From Bacteroidales bacterium (GTDB lineage Bacteria; Bacteroidota; Bacteroidia; Bacteroidales; WCHB1-69), in NCBI GenBank assembly GCA_017554325.1, contig JAFZIP010000003.1, positions 62,001 to 126,000 of the forward strand: 64,000 bases of DNA, read 5' to 3'. The notes under the pieces are model-generated. The model was not told where the DNA came from and did no database searches. It was given only the letters and a program-made list of their open reading frames with translations. Made by a program: the position numbers and the translations under genes. Shown in pieces: positions 34,792 through 43,020 of this stretch (its first letter is position 1; every line of letters begins with the position of its first letter).

Positions 34792-36093
34792 ATGACATTT
34801 GATACATTACGCCAACAATACCCCATTTTCACCTACGAAGGATACGATTATCATTTGCAGGATGGGGATTTGCATATACAGTTTTTCTACAAGATAGGGG
34901 AGAAGATTGCATTTCAGCCGAAGATGGTGCTGAAAGCGGGCTTGTACGCCCAATACCCGGAGGATTTGAAGTCGTTGGAGGGCATCATCTTCAATATCGG
35001 CATGATAGAGCTTATCAGCTACTGGAAGTGCACGTGCAGTCCCTTGGTGCACATCAAGCCTTACAAGCTCAACAGTGAGCAGGCGTACTGGTGGCGCAAG
35101 CTTTACTGGTATGGGCTGGGCGAGTTCTGTTACAAGAACAAGATCAAGTGCGATCCCAACGATTTCATGGACTTCACCTTCGCGGTTGGTGCTCCGGAGG
35201 CCAGCGCGTTGCCGTTTCCGAGAGTCCCTGAGAGTGCACGGGTCATCGTGCCCGTGGGCGGGGGCAAGGATTCAGTGGTAACGCTCGAGGAACTGAGAGC
35301 AGAACGCGAGGTGGTGCCCTTCATCATCAATCCCCGCGGGGCGACGCTCGAGTGCGCCCGCATTGCGGGGTTCCGTGCGTCGGAGGACATGATCGTGCTC
35401 CAACGCCAGATCGACCCCAACCTGCTGACACTGAACGCCGAAGGCTATCTCAACGGCCACACGCCGTTTTCTGCCATGCTGGCTTTCTACACTACCTTGC
35501 TGAGCGCCGTCACTGGCATCCGCGAGGTGGCTCTCTCGAACGAGTCGAGCGCCAACGAGCCCACCATCCCGGGTACCTACATCAACCACCAGTACTCCAA
35601 ATCGCTGGAGTTTGAGCAGGATTTCAGACAGTATGTGCAGGAGTTTATGGGCGATATAAATCACTATTATAGTTACTTGCGCAAGCTGACAGAATTGCAG
35701 ATCGCCGAGCGCTTTGCCCGCTATCCCGCTTATTTCAAGGTGTTCAAGAGCTGCAATGCGGGCAGCAAGGAGGACAAGTGGTGCTGCAACTGCCCCAAGT
35801 GCCTCTTCGCCTACATCATCCTGTCGCCCTTCATTGACGATGCCTCTATGATTGACATCTTCGGAGAAGATCTCCTTGACAAACCGTCGTTGGCGCAGAC
35901 TTTCGATGAGCTGGCGGGTCTGTCGCTCAACAAGCCCTTTGAGTGCGTGGGCACCATCGGCGAGGTGAACGAGGCTCTGCACCGCATTCTCGACAGCCGC
36001 AAGGACAAATATCTGATCAAACACTACATAAATAAACAATTATCTCAATTAGAAGACGGCATGTTGGACGAATACTACGCCATGGCACCGTAA
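34792..36093 (+). CDS. PP-loop ATPase-like protein, MurL-type epimerase candidate
   Basis: The 433-residue protein has a PP-loop-like VPVGGGKDSVVTLE (residues about 151-164), a later ALSNESSANEP segment and a Cys cluster WCCNCPKCLF. This pattern reminds me of MurL, the ATP-dependent epimerase of UDP-MurNAc-L-Ala-L-Glu that works with MurD2 to bypass free D-glutamate. No MurD2-type ligase is seen nearby, so an unrelated PP-loop enzyme is possible. The next gene is a sugar nucleotidyltransferase, which would fit envelope metabolism. I would hold the MurL name loosely. Confidence 0.6.
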   Translation: MTFDTLRQQYPIFTYEGYDYHLQDGDLHIQFFYKIGEKIAFQPKMVLKAGLYAQYPEDLKSLEGIIFNIGMIELISYWKCTCSPLVHIKPYKLNSEQAYWWRKLYWYGLGEFCYKNKIKCDPNDFMDFTFAVGAPEASALPFPRVPESARVIVPVGGGKDSVVTLEELRAEREVVPFIINPRGATLECARIAGFRASEDMIVLQRQIDPNLLTLNAEGYLNGHTPFSAMLAFYTTLLSAVTGIREVALSNESSANEPTIPGTYINHQYSKSLEFEQDFRQYVQEFMGDINHYYSYLRKLTELQIAERFARYPAYFKVFKSCNAGSKEDKWCCNCPKCLFAYIILSPFIDDASMIDIFGEDLLDKPSLAQTFDELAGLSLNKPFECVGTIGEVNEALHRILDSRKDKYLIKHYINKQLSQLEDGMLDEYYAMAP

Positions 36094-36164
36094 ATTAGTT
36101 TAGAGTTAAGAGTTGAGAGTTGAGAGATTGATTTTAGAAACAACTAACTAACTCTAATCTTTTA

Positions 36165-36226
36165 TTCTCTAAACCCTAAACTATAAACCCTAAACTATAA
36201 ACTTTAAACTTTAAACTTTAAACTTA
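36165..36226. repeat. AT-rich low-complexity tandem repeat
   Basis: Repeats of AAACTATAAACCCTAAAC and AAACTTTAAACTTT fill the gap before 36228. Similar TCTAAACTC-type runs lie at about 26812-26850. Confidence 0.7.
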
Positions 36227-36227
36227 T

Positions 36228-37103
36228 ATGTCCCCAACATTATTAATTCTCGCTGCCGGTATGGGCAGCCGCTACGGCGGATTGAAGCAACTGGACCGCA
36301 TGGGTCCGAATGGTGAAACCATCATGGACTATTCCGTGAAGTATGCGCTGGAAAGCGGCTACGGCAAGGTGGTCTTCGTGATCCGCCGAAGCATGGAGGC
36401 TGATTTCCGGCAATATGTGATGTCCCGCTATGTGGACAAGATTGCCGTGGAGTGCGTGTTCCAGGAACTGGACATGCTGCCGGAGGGCTTCAGCGTCCAT
36501 CCTGAGCGCAAGAAGCCGTATGGCACGGCGCACGCCATCCTAGTGGCGAAAGATGCCGTGAAAGAGCCGTTCACGGTGATCAATGCCGACGACTTCTACG
36601 GTCGCGAAGCATTTGAGGTGATGTCGGATTTCTTGCGGAATGCACCGGTAACTGTGCCACCCACGTATGCGATGGTGGGCTATCGGCTGGACAAGACCTT
36701 GTCGGAGCACGGCACTGTGTCCCGCGGCGTGTGCAGCACGGACGAGCAGGGCTTTTTGAAGACCATCGTGGAGAATCGCAAGATCGGCTATACGGAGAAT
36801 GGCATTGAGAACAACGAGGATAATCTTCATAATCTTTTCAAAGGAGATGAGCCCGTGAGCATGAACTTCTGGGGTTTCACGCCCGATTTCTTCGATTGTC
36901 TCAACGACCTTTTCGTCGATTTCCTCAAGGAGAGCCAGGATAACATCACGGCGGAGTTCCCCATCCCCAATGTTGTCTCGTACTTGATGAACAGCGGCAA
37001 AGCCAGAGTGAAGGTGCTCCACAGCAGTGCCGAGTGGTTCGGCGTGACCTACCAGGAGGACCGTCCCATGGTGGTGGCCAAGCTGGCGGCTATGGCTGAG
37101 TAA
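36228..37103 (+). CDS. Sugar-phosphate nucleotidyltransferase-like protein
   Basis: The 291-residue protein begins with the NTP-transferase signature LILAAGMGSRYGGLKQL and has FQELDMLPEGF, PYGTAHAILVAKD, and the metal-binding NADDFYG. It belongs to the GlmU/RmlA-type fold that activates sugars with a nucleotide. The length matches single-domain enzymes without an acyltransferase part. The sugar is unknown. A low-complexity spacer precedes it. Confidence 0.82.
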   Translation: MSPTLLILAAGMGSRYGGLKQLDRMGPNGETIMDYSVKYALESGYGKVVFVIRRSMEADFRQYVMSRYVDKIAVECVFQELDMLPEGFSVHPERKKPYGTAHAILVAKDAVKEPFTVINADDFYGREAFEVMSDFLRNAPVTVPPTYAMVGYRLDKTLSEHGTVSRGVCSTDEQGFLKTIVENRKIGYTENGIENNEDNLHNLFKGDEPVSMNFWGFTPDFFDCLNDLFVDFLKESQDNITAEFPIPNVVSYLMNSGKARVKVLHSSAEWFGVTYQEDRPMVVAKLAAMAE

Positions 37104-37152
37104 ACGTGTCTATTTCGTATGCTGTCGAAATTAAAAAGTATAAATAAATATA

Positions 37153-38001
37153 ATGTTTATGATCCCATTAGATAAATATCCTTACAGTGATGCGCAGATT
37201 CAGGAGCGCATTGCCGAATACACGTGCAAGGGCAACCCGTACATGGATGAGCAGACCGCTTATCGCTTTATTTTGAATTGCATAGACCTGACCACGCTGG
37301 AGGGTTCCGATAACCGCGCGGTGGTGGAGGCTCTCTGCCAAAAGGCCATCGATTTCAAGGATGATGCCCGCAACATCAAAAGCACGGCCGCCGTGTGCGT
37401 CTATCCGCCGTTTGCGGCTATTGCCAAAGAAAAGCTGAAAGGCACGGACATTCACGTGGCGTGCGTGGCGGGCGCGTTCCCCGCCGGCCAATCGCCCATT
37501 GAGGTGAAACTCGCCGAAGTGCGCTACGCACTGGAGCAGGGCGCCGACGAAATCGACATGGTCATCTCGCGCGGCAAATTTCTGGAAGGCAACTATCAGG
37601 AGGTGTTCGACGAAATCAAAGCCATCCGCGAAGCGTGCGCCAATGCGCGCCTGAAGGTGATTTTGGAGACGGGCGAACTGAAAACCGCCGACAACATCTA
37701 CAAAGCATCTCAAATTGCTATTGCGGCGGGTGCGGATTTCATCAAGACTTCCACCGGGAAAATCGCTGTGAATGCCACGCCCGAGTCGTTTCTCGTGATG
37801 CTGGATGCCATCAAGGCGCACTATGAGAAGACCGGCAAGATGGTGTCTATGAAACCCGCCGGAGGCATTTCCGACCCCGAAACCGCCCTGAAATTCGTCA
37901 GTATCTTGACTAATGTATTAGGAGAAAAATGGTTGGACAACCGATACTTCAGAATCGGTGCCAGCCGCCTCGCGAACAAGGTGTTTGACAAAATTCAATA
38001 A
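37153..38001 (+). CDS. deoC: Deoxyribose-phosphate aldolase
   Basis: DeoC splits 2-deoxy-D-ribose 5-phosphate into acetaldehyde and glyceraldehyde 3-phosphate in deoxynucleoside breakdown. The 282-residue protein shows AVCVYPPFAAIAKEKL, VAGAFPAGQ, EIDMVISRGKFLEG, the Schiff-base Lys in GADFIKTSTGK and KPAGGISD. An alternative ATG two codons later is equally good. Confidence 0.92.
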   Translation: MFMIPLDKYPYSDAQIQERIAEYTCKGNPYMDEQTAYRFILNCIDLTTLEGSDNRAVVEALCQKAIDFKDDARNIKSTAAVCVYPPFAAIAKEKLKGTDIHVACVAGAFPAGQSPIEVKLAEVRYALEQGADEIDMVISRGKFLEGNYQEVFDEIKAIREACANARLKVILETGELKTADNIYKASQIAIAAGADFIKTSTGKIAVNATPESFLVMLDAIKAHYEKTGKMVSMKPAGGISDPETALKFVSILTNVLGEKWLDNRYFRIGASRLANKVFDKIQ

Positions 38002-38039
38002 AAAAATCGCTAATTAGTGGAAAGTGAACAAAATAATTG

Positions 38040-38047
38040 TATTTTTG
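38040..38047 (+). promoter_or_regulatory. -7 box of the HU gene
   Basis: TATTTTTG, 47 nt upstream of the HU ATG at 38094. Confidence 0.55.
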
Positions 38048-38093
38048 CAGCCCCAAAAAAGAAGTATTTTTAATCATTTAAAATTTAAAAATT

Positions 38094-38378
38094 ATGACTA
38101 AAGCAGAAATCGTTAACGAAATTTCAGGTAAAACTGGTTTTGACAAAGGTAGTGTGCAAACCATCGTTGAAGTATTCATGTCTTCCGTAAAGAATTCCAT
38201 GATCGCAGGTGAGAACGTTTACTTGAGAGGTTTCGGTAGCTTCATTATCAAACAAAGAGCTCAGAAAACAGCCCGCAATATTTCCAAGAAGGAAACGATC
38301 ACCATCCCGGCACACAACATCCCGGCTTTCAAACCCTGCAAGACTTTTGTGAACGCAGTGAAGAAAAATACGAAATAA
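38094..38378 (+). CDS. HU-family DNA-binding protein
   Basis: The 94-residue protein is a typical HU/IHF monomer: an N-terminal helical dimerisation part (MTKAEIVNEISGKTGFDKG), GENVYLRGFGSFIIKQRAQK with the GFGSF motif, the basic arm, and IPAHNIPAFKPCKTFVNAVK at the end (usually P-x-F-K-x-G-K). It bends and packs DNA. Confidence 0.95.
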   Translation: MTKAEIVNEISGKTGFDKGSVQTIVEVFMSSVKNSMIAGENVYLRGFGSFIIKQRAQKTARNISKKETITIPAHNIPAFKPCKTFVNAVKKNTK

Positions 38379-38408
38379 TTATTAATTAATCATAAAAATA
38401 ATTTTAAT

Positions 38409-38498
38409 ATGCCTAGCGGAAAAAAGCGCAAACGCGCTAAAATGAACACACACAAGCGCAAAAAAAGACTCAGAAAGAACAGACATAAGAGCAGATAG
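38409..38498 (+). CDS. Very basic 29-aa COX24/AURKAIP1-type ribosomal peptide
   Basis: The frame from ATG 38409 to TAG 38496-38498 encodes 29 residues (MPSGKKRKRAKMNTHKRKKR and nine more). This peptide is highly conserved in Bacteroidota and is known as AURKAIP1/COX24-domain protein, related to mitochondrial ribosomal protein mS38. It lies 30 nt after HU and before RNase G, a common neighbourhood in the phylum. It is too short for many gene finders. Confidence 0.88.
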   Translation: MPSGKKRKRAKMNTHKRKKRLRKNRHKSR

Positions 38499-38517
38499 TT
38501 TTTTGCGTGTAATGAAA

Positions 38518-38560
38518 CGAAAACTAAATGTCCCAAAGGCATTTAGTTTTCGTTGTTTTT
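38518..38560 (+). terminator. Intrinsic terminator after the small ribosomal-type peptide
   Basis: A 13-bp perfect stem (CGAAAACTAAATG with CATTTAGTTTTCG) around a 9-nt loop, then TTGTTTTT. It lies just before the RNase G start at 38574, so either RNase G has its own promoter within this region or there is read-through. Confidence 0.7.
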
Positions 38561-38573
38561 AGAGAATAAGTTT

Positions 38574-40154
38574 ATGAGTGAAACAGAAATAACAAAAGAG
38601 ATTGTTATTACTTCCCATAACAACGAAGTCCAGGTGGCTCTTCTGGAGGACAAGAAACTCGTGGAGATCCATACGGAGAAGGCTTCGGCTCAATTCTCTG
38701 TCGGTGACATTTATTTAGGCAAGGTCAAGAAGATCATGCCCGGCTTGAACGCCGCTTTTGTGGATGTGGGCAGCGAGAAGGAGGCTTTCCTCCACTATCT
38801 CGACCTGGGCATCCATGCGCGCACGGTGAACGCCTTCGTGAGCCAGGCTATCACGACTGGCAAGCGCAGCATCAGCCGCGTGCAGTATCTGGAGGACGTG
38901 CCCAAGAACGGCAAGATCAGCGACGTGCTGACGTCCGGGCAACACATCATGGTCCAAGTGGCCAAGGAGCCCATCTCCACCAAGGGGCCGCGCATCACGA
39001 CGGAAATTTCGTTTGCCGGCCGTTTCCTTGTGTTGGTACCCTTCGGCGACAAAGTGTCCGTGTCGCAGAAAATACGGAGCACGGCGGAACGCAAGCGTCT
39101 CAAATCGCTGGTGCAGGGCATCAAGCCCCGCAATTTCGGCATCATCATCCGCACCGTGGCCGAGCACAAGAACTTGGAAGAGTTGTCCGCCGACCTCGAC
39201 CAGCTGCGCTACAAATGGGACACGGCGGTGGAGAATCTCTTCGCCTCCAAGCCCCCGATGCGCATCATCCAGGAGTCGGACTGTGTGACCACCATGATGC
39301 GTGACCTGCTGAACGATTCCTTCCACGCCATATACGTGGACAATGCAGAGATATTCAAGGAAGTAAAAAACTACATGCACCTCTATGCCCCAGAGCAAGA
39401 GGCCATTGTGAAGCTGTACAGCGACAAACAGCCCATTTTTGAGAAATTTAACGTGGCCAAGCAAATCAAGGGCTCTTTCGGCAAGGTGGTCACCGTGAAG
39501 AACGGCGTCTATCTGATTATCGAGCACACGGAAGCCATGCACGTGATTGACGTGAACAGCGGCAACCGTGTCAAGGCGACCCAGACACCCGAAGAGAATG
39601 CCCTGAACACCAATATGATTGCGGCTGCGGAAATAGCCCGCCAACTCCGTCTTCGCGACATGGGCGGCATCATCACCATTGACTTTGTCGATTTGCATAC
39701 TGCGCAGAACAAAGCCACACTTAACAAGGCCATGTCCGACTTCATGCGCAATGACAAGGCCAAGCACACCATATTGCCCCTCAACAAGTTCGGCCTGATG
39801 CAGATTACGCGGCAGCGCGTACGCCAGGCTACCATCATAGAAACCACCGAACAATGTCCCACTTGCAAAGGCACCGGCAAAATCAAACCTCCGATTCTGA
39901 TTGAGGACGAGATCGACAGCACCTTGGAATTCCTTTTCGACAAACAGCAGGAATGCAAGATCACCATCATGGTTCATCCGTTTGTCTATGCCTTTCTGAA
40001 ACAGGGATTTCCATCCATTTTATTAAAGTGGAGATTGAAATACAAGAAACATATCCGCTTGGTCTCCAATCAAAGTTATCACTTGATGGAACACCGCTTT
40101 TTCAATGCCAAGATGGACGAGATCATTTTGTGGAACGAACCCGCTAACGATTAA
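38574..40154 (+). CDS. rng: Ribonuclease E/G family endoribonuclease
   Basis: The start at 38574 (MSETEITKEI) gives 526 residues; the earlier in-frame ATG at 38553 lies in the terminator. An S1-like region (GDIYLGKVKKIMPGLNAAFVDVG) is followed by the RNase E/G catalytic domain with GPRITTEISFAGRFLVLVP, the metal-binding IDVNSGNR and IDFVDLH Asp pair and the zinc-link CPTCKGTGKI. It lacks the long scaffold tail of E. coli RNase E, so it is RNase G-like. It processes rRNA 5' ends and degrades mRNA. Confidence 0.93.
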   Translation: MSETEITKEIVITSHNNEVQVALLEDKKLVEIHTEKASAQFSVGDIYLGKVKKIMPGLNAAFVDVGSEKEAFLHYLDLGIHARTVNAFVSQAITTGKRSISRVQYLEDVPKNGKISDVLTSGQHIMVQVAKEPISTKGPRITTEISFAGRFLVLVPFGDKVSVSQKIRSTAERKRLKSLVQGIKPRNFGIIIRTVAEHKNLEELSADLDQLRYKWDTAVENLFASKPPMRIIQESDCVTTMMRDLLNDSFHAIYVDNAEIFKEVKNYMHLYAPEQEAIVKLYSDKQPIFEKFNVAKQIKGSFGKVVTVKNGVYLIIEHTEAMHVIDVNSGNRVKATQTPEENALNTNMIAAAEIARQLRLRDMGGIITIDFVDLHTAQNKATLNKAMSDFMRNDKAKHTILPLNKFGLMQITRQRVRQATIIETTEQCPTCKGTGKIKPPILIEDEIDSTLEFLFDKQQECKITIMVHPFVYAFLKQGFPSILLKWRLKYKKHIRLVSNQSYHLMEHRFFNAKMDEIILWNEPAND

Positions 40155-40165
40155 AAACGCATTTC

Positions 40166-40606
40166 ATGGATATTCCTGCAGACATTATCAGCAAAATGGA
40201 ACGCTATTGCGCTTACCAGGATCGGAGCGAGATCGAGGTGCGCAAGAAATTGGGCTCTCTGGCGGTTTCGGCCACATTGAGTGACGAGATAGTCAGAATC
40301 CTCAAGGAGGGTGATTTCCTCAATGAAACGCGCTTTGCGGAGGTTTTCATTCGCAGCAAGGTGAAAGACCATTGGGGCAAGTTCAAAATCCGTGAGGGCC
40401 TGTACGCCAAAGGAATACCAGCGGATATCATCAACGAGCAGATGGACTTGATTGACGAGGAGACTTATCAGGAGATGGTGCGCGAAACCATTGATAAATG
40501 GAAGCGACTGAACGCAGACGATGCGGACAACAAACCCAAACTGATCCGCCACATGCTCTCCAAAGGCTTTGCCATCGAAGAAATCATGTCGATTTTGAAC
40601 CAATAG
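40166..40606 (+). CDS. recX: Regulatory protein RecX
   Basis: The 146-residue all-helical protein has the RecX pattern of three-helix repeats: RYCAYQDRSEIEVRKKL, LKEGDFLNETRFAEVFIRSK, WGKFKIREGLYAKGI and LIRHMLSKGFAIEEI. RecX inhibits RecA filaments. It follows RNase G by 11 nt, so the two are probably co-transcribed. recA is not in the window. Confidence 0.85.
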   Translation: MDIPADIISKMERYCAYQDRSEIEVRKKLGSLAVSATLSDEIVRILKEGDFLNETRFAEVFIRSKVKDHWGKFKIREGLYAKGIPADIINEQMDLIDEETYQEMVRETIDKWKRLNADDADNKPKLIRHMLSKGFAIEEIMSILNQ

Positions 40607-40649
40607 AATAATTTTGAATTTTTAATTCTCAATTCTCAATTTATCAATT

Positions 40650-41733
40650 ATGGTCATTGCAGAACAAATAAAAGAACTCCATAGCAGGCTCAGTGGGCTA
40701 AGGAGGTATCTTTGACATCGATGGTAAGAAATCCGAAATAGCTGACAAAGAGGCAATCACGCAACAGGACGGATTCTGGGACGACCCGAAATCCGCCGAG
40801 AAACTGATGCGCGAGATCAGCGGCATCAAGAATTGGGTGAACGACTACGAGAAGGCTGTGGAGCTGGGCGACGAGTTGTCGGTGGTGAACGAGTTTTTCT
40901 GCACGGGCGACGCCACGGAGGCGGAATTGGATACAGCATACGTCGCTGCCTTAAAAGCGGTGGAGACTTTGGAATTCCGCAATATGATGCGCGACGAGGA
41001 GGATTCGCTGAACGCAATCATTAACATCAATTCCGGCGCTGGTGGCACCGAGAGCTGCGACTGGGCGGAGATGCTCCTGCGCATGTACACGCGCTGGGCC
41101 GAGCGCAACAACTACACCGTGAAGTTATTGGACCGTCAGGATGGCGAAGTTGTGGGCATCAAATCCGCTTCGATAGAGATTGACGGCCCGTATGCTTTCG
41201 GCTATCTGAAGAGCGAGATCGGCGTGCATCGGCTGGTGCGGCTTTCCCCATACGACTCTGCAAACAGAAGACACACCACTTTCGCTTCCGTGTTTGCCTA
41301 TCCGATTATCAACGATGATATTGTGATTGAGATCAATCCGGCGGACATTAGCTGGGACACGTACCGTTCCAGCGGCCACGGCGGGCAGAATGTGAACAAA
41401 GTGGAAACGGCCGTGCGCTTGCATCACGAGCCATCTGGCATCGTAGTGGAGTGCCAGGTCACGCGCTCGCAGATCCAGAACCGCGAAATGGCCATGCGAA
41501 TGCTGAAATCGCGTCTATATCAGATAGAGTTGGAGAAGAAACGTGAGAAACTGGCCGACATTGAAAGCACCAAGAAAAAGATAGAGTGGGGCAGTCAGAT
41601 CCGCAGCTACGTGATGCACCCATACAAGATGGTGAAAGACTTGCGTACGGGCTGCGAGACTTCCAATGTGAATGCGGTGATGGACGGCGATCTTGACGAC
41701 TTTATCAAGGCGTTTTTGATGAGCCGACAATGA
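40650..41733 (+). CDS. prfB: Peptide chain release factor 2 with programmed +1 frameshift
   Basis: RF2 reads UGA and UAA stop codons and releases the peptide. Translation starts at ATG 40650, runs 21 codons ([13 protein letters not shown]...) and meets an in-frame TGA at 40713-40715 within the classic CTT TGA C site, preceded by the Shine-Dalgarno-like AGGAGGT at 40701-40707. A +1 shift skips base 40713 and continues at GAC 40714 (DIDGKKSEI...), giving about 360 residues. [12 protein letters not shown], the [11 protein letters not shown] region and the catalytic GGQ in [10 protein letters not shown] confirm RF2. Without the shift only the part from 40807 would be called, missing the true N-terminus. 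Confidence 0.96.
40701..40716 (+). promoter_or_regulatory. RF2 autoregulatory frameshift site
   Basis: AGGAGGTATCTTTGAC: SD-like stimulator, slippery CTT and UGA stop. When RF2 is low, ribosomes pause at UGA and shift +1, making more RF2. Confidence 0.93.
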
Positions 41734-41747
41734 TTTTGAACTGGAGA

Positions 41748-41792
41748 AACTTGTTATCGAATGTGTTAATAATTGGTAACAAGTTTTTTTTT
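41748..41792 (+). terminator. prfB terminator
   Basis: A 9-bp stem AACTTGTTA/TAACAAGTT (41748-41756 and 41777-41785) followed by a run of T to 41792. Confidence 0.65.
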
Positions 41793-41811
41793 ATTGTATG
41801 GTTAGACTGAT

Positions 41812-41819
41812 TATTTTTG
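41812..41819 (+). promoter_or_regulatory. -7 box of prs
   Basis: TATTTTTG about 46 nt before the prs ATG; TTG at about 41795 may be the -33 element. Confidence 0.5.
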
Positions 41820-41864
41820 CAATACGAAAATTTTAAACCTTAAGTATAAAAATATTAAATAGTT

Positions 41865-42797
41865 ATGAGCTCAGAATACGTATTAGTGGCAGGCCGGGCC
41901 AATCCGGAACTGGCAAAACGCATTGCCGACAATCTTGGTAAACCGCTGTTCCCCGTGGACATCCTCCAATTCAAGGACGGCGAAATCCAGGTCTATTTCA
42001 ACGACACCATCCGTGGCAAGAATGTCTTCATCATCCAACCGACATTCTCTCCGGCGGACAACATCATTGAACTGTTGATCACGATCGACGCCGCCAAGCG
42101 CGCCTCTGCCCGCAATATCGTGGCTGTGATGCCCTATTTCGGCTATGCCCGTCAGGACCGCAAGGACAAGCCCAGAACCTCCATCGGTGCCAAGCTGATG
42201 AGCAATCTGCTCACCGCCGCCGGCGTCACCCGAATCATCACCATGGACTTGCATGCCGACCAGATCCAGGGATTCATGGAGTTCCCGGTTGACCATCTCT
42301 TTGTGTCCAATGTGTTCATTCCCTACATCAGGGATTTGAATTTGGACAATATCTGTATCGCATCTCCTGATACTGGTGGTACTAAGCGTGCCTCTACGTA
42401 TGCCAAAGCCTTGGAGTGCGAGCTGGCCATCGGTTACAAGCAACGCGAGAAACAGAATGAAGTGGCTTCTTTGCAGATTATCGGCGACGTGAAAGACAAG
42501 AATGTGATTCTCGTGGATGACATTATCGATACCGCCGGTACGTTGTGCAAGGCCGCAGCCCGCATCAAGGAAATGGGTGCGAAGAGTGTGCGCGCTATGT
42601 GTGCCCACGGTCTTTTCTCCGGCAACGCCATTGAGAATATCGAAAACTCTGTGTTGGACGAAGTCATCATTGCCGACACCATCCCATTGCGCCGCTCATG
42701 CAGCAAGATCAAAGTCATCTCCGTGGCGAAACTGCTGGCTGATGTCATCCAATCTGTTGTAGATGACACTTCCATTGCGTCCCATTATTTCGTATAA
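41865..42797 (+). CDS. prs: Ribose-phosphate pyrophosphokinase
   Basis: PRPP synthase converts ribose 5-phosphate and ATP into PRPP for nucleotide, His and Trp synthesis. The 310-residue protein has the N-terminal FKDGEIQVYFNDTIRGKNVF, the catalytic flexible-loop GYARQDRKDKPR, the metal-binding MDLHADQIQGF and the PRPP-binding DDIIDTAGTLCKAA. It is a normal class I enzyme. It has its own promoter and terminator upstream. Confidence 0.96.
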   Translation: MSSEYVLVAGRANPELAKRIADNLGKPLFPVDILQFKDGEIQVYFNDTIRGKNVFIIQPTFSPADNIIELLITIDAAKRASARNIVAVMPYFGYARQDRKDKPRTSIGAKLMSNLLTAAGVTRIITMDLHADQIQGFMEFPVDHLFVSNVFIPYIRDLNLDNICIASPDTGGTKRASTYAKALECELAIGYKQREKQNEVASLQIIGDVKDKNVILVDDIIDTAGTLCKAAARIKEMGAKSVRAMCAHGLFSGNAIENIENSVLDEVIIADTIPLRRSCSKIKVISVAKLLADVIQSVVDDTSIASHYFV

Positions 42798-42819
42798 TCT
42801 CATTGCTGTTGTAAACGAC

Positions 42820-43020
42820 ATGAAAAAGGCATTATACGTATTATGGGCAGTGACCATCGTTTACTTGGATATGGCCTTCATTTTCAAATTTATGCATTGG
42901 CCTGGCGGTAACACCATGTTTATTGTGTCAAGTTTTATGCTCATACCATTGACGGTCATTACTGCCGTGTATTTATGCATTCAGGATAGTCGGAAAAATA
43001 AACGTAATGAACATGAATAG
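42820..43020 (+). CDS. Small two-helix membrane protein with GldL-like HWPGG motif
   Basis: The ATG at 42820 (MKKALYVLWA) gives 66 residues with two transmembrane helices and a basic C-terminus. Between the helices it has FKFMHWPGGN, which recalls the K-x-x-H-W-P-G-A motif between the first two helices of GldL, a gliding/type IX secretion motor protein. The rest of GldL is missing. It is probably a small member of a broader 'HWPG' membrane family of unknown function. It overlaps the thiL start by 14 nt. Confidence 0.65.
   Translation: MKKALYVLWAVTIVYLDMAFIFKFMHWPGGNTMFIVSSFMLIPLTVITAVYLCIQDSRKNKRNEHE

Noticed and set aside
40807-41733. RF2 starting at the ATG at 40807
   Set aside because: It lacks the normal RF2 N-terminus; the +1 frameshift from the ATG at 40650 restores it exactly.
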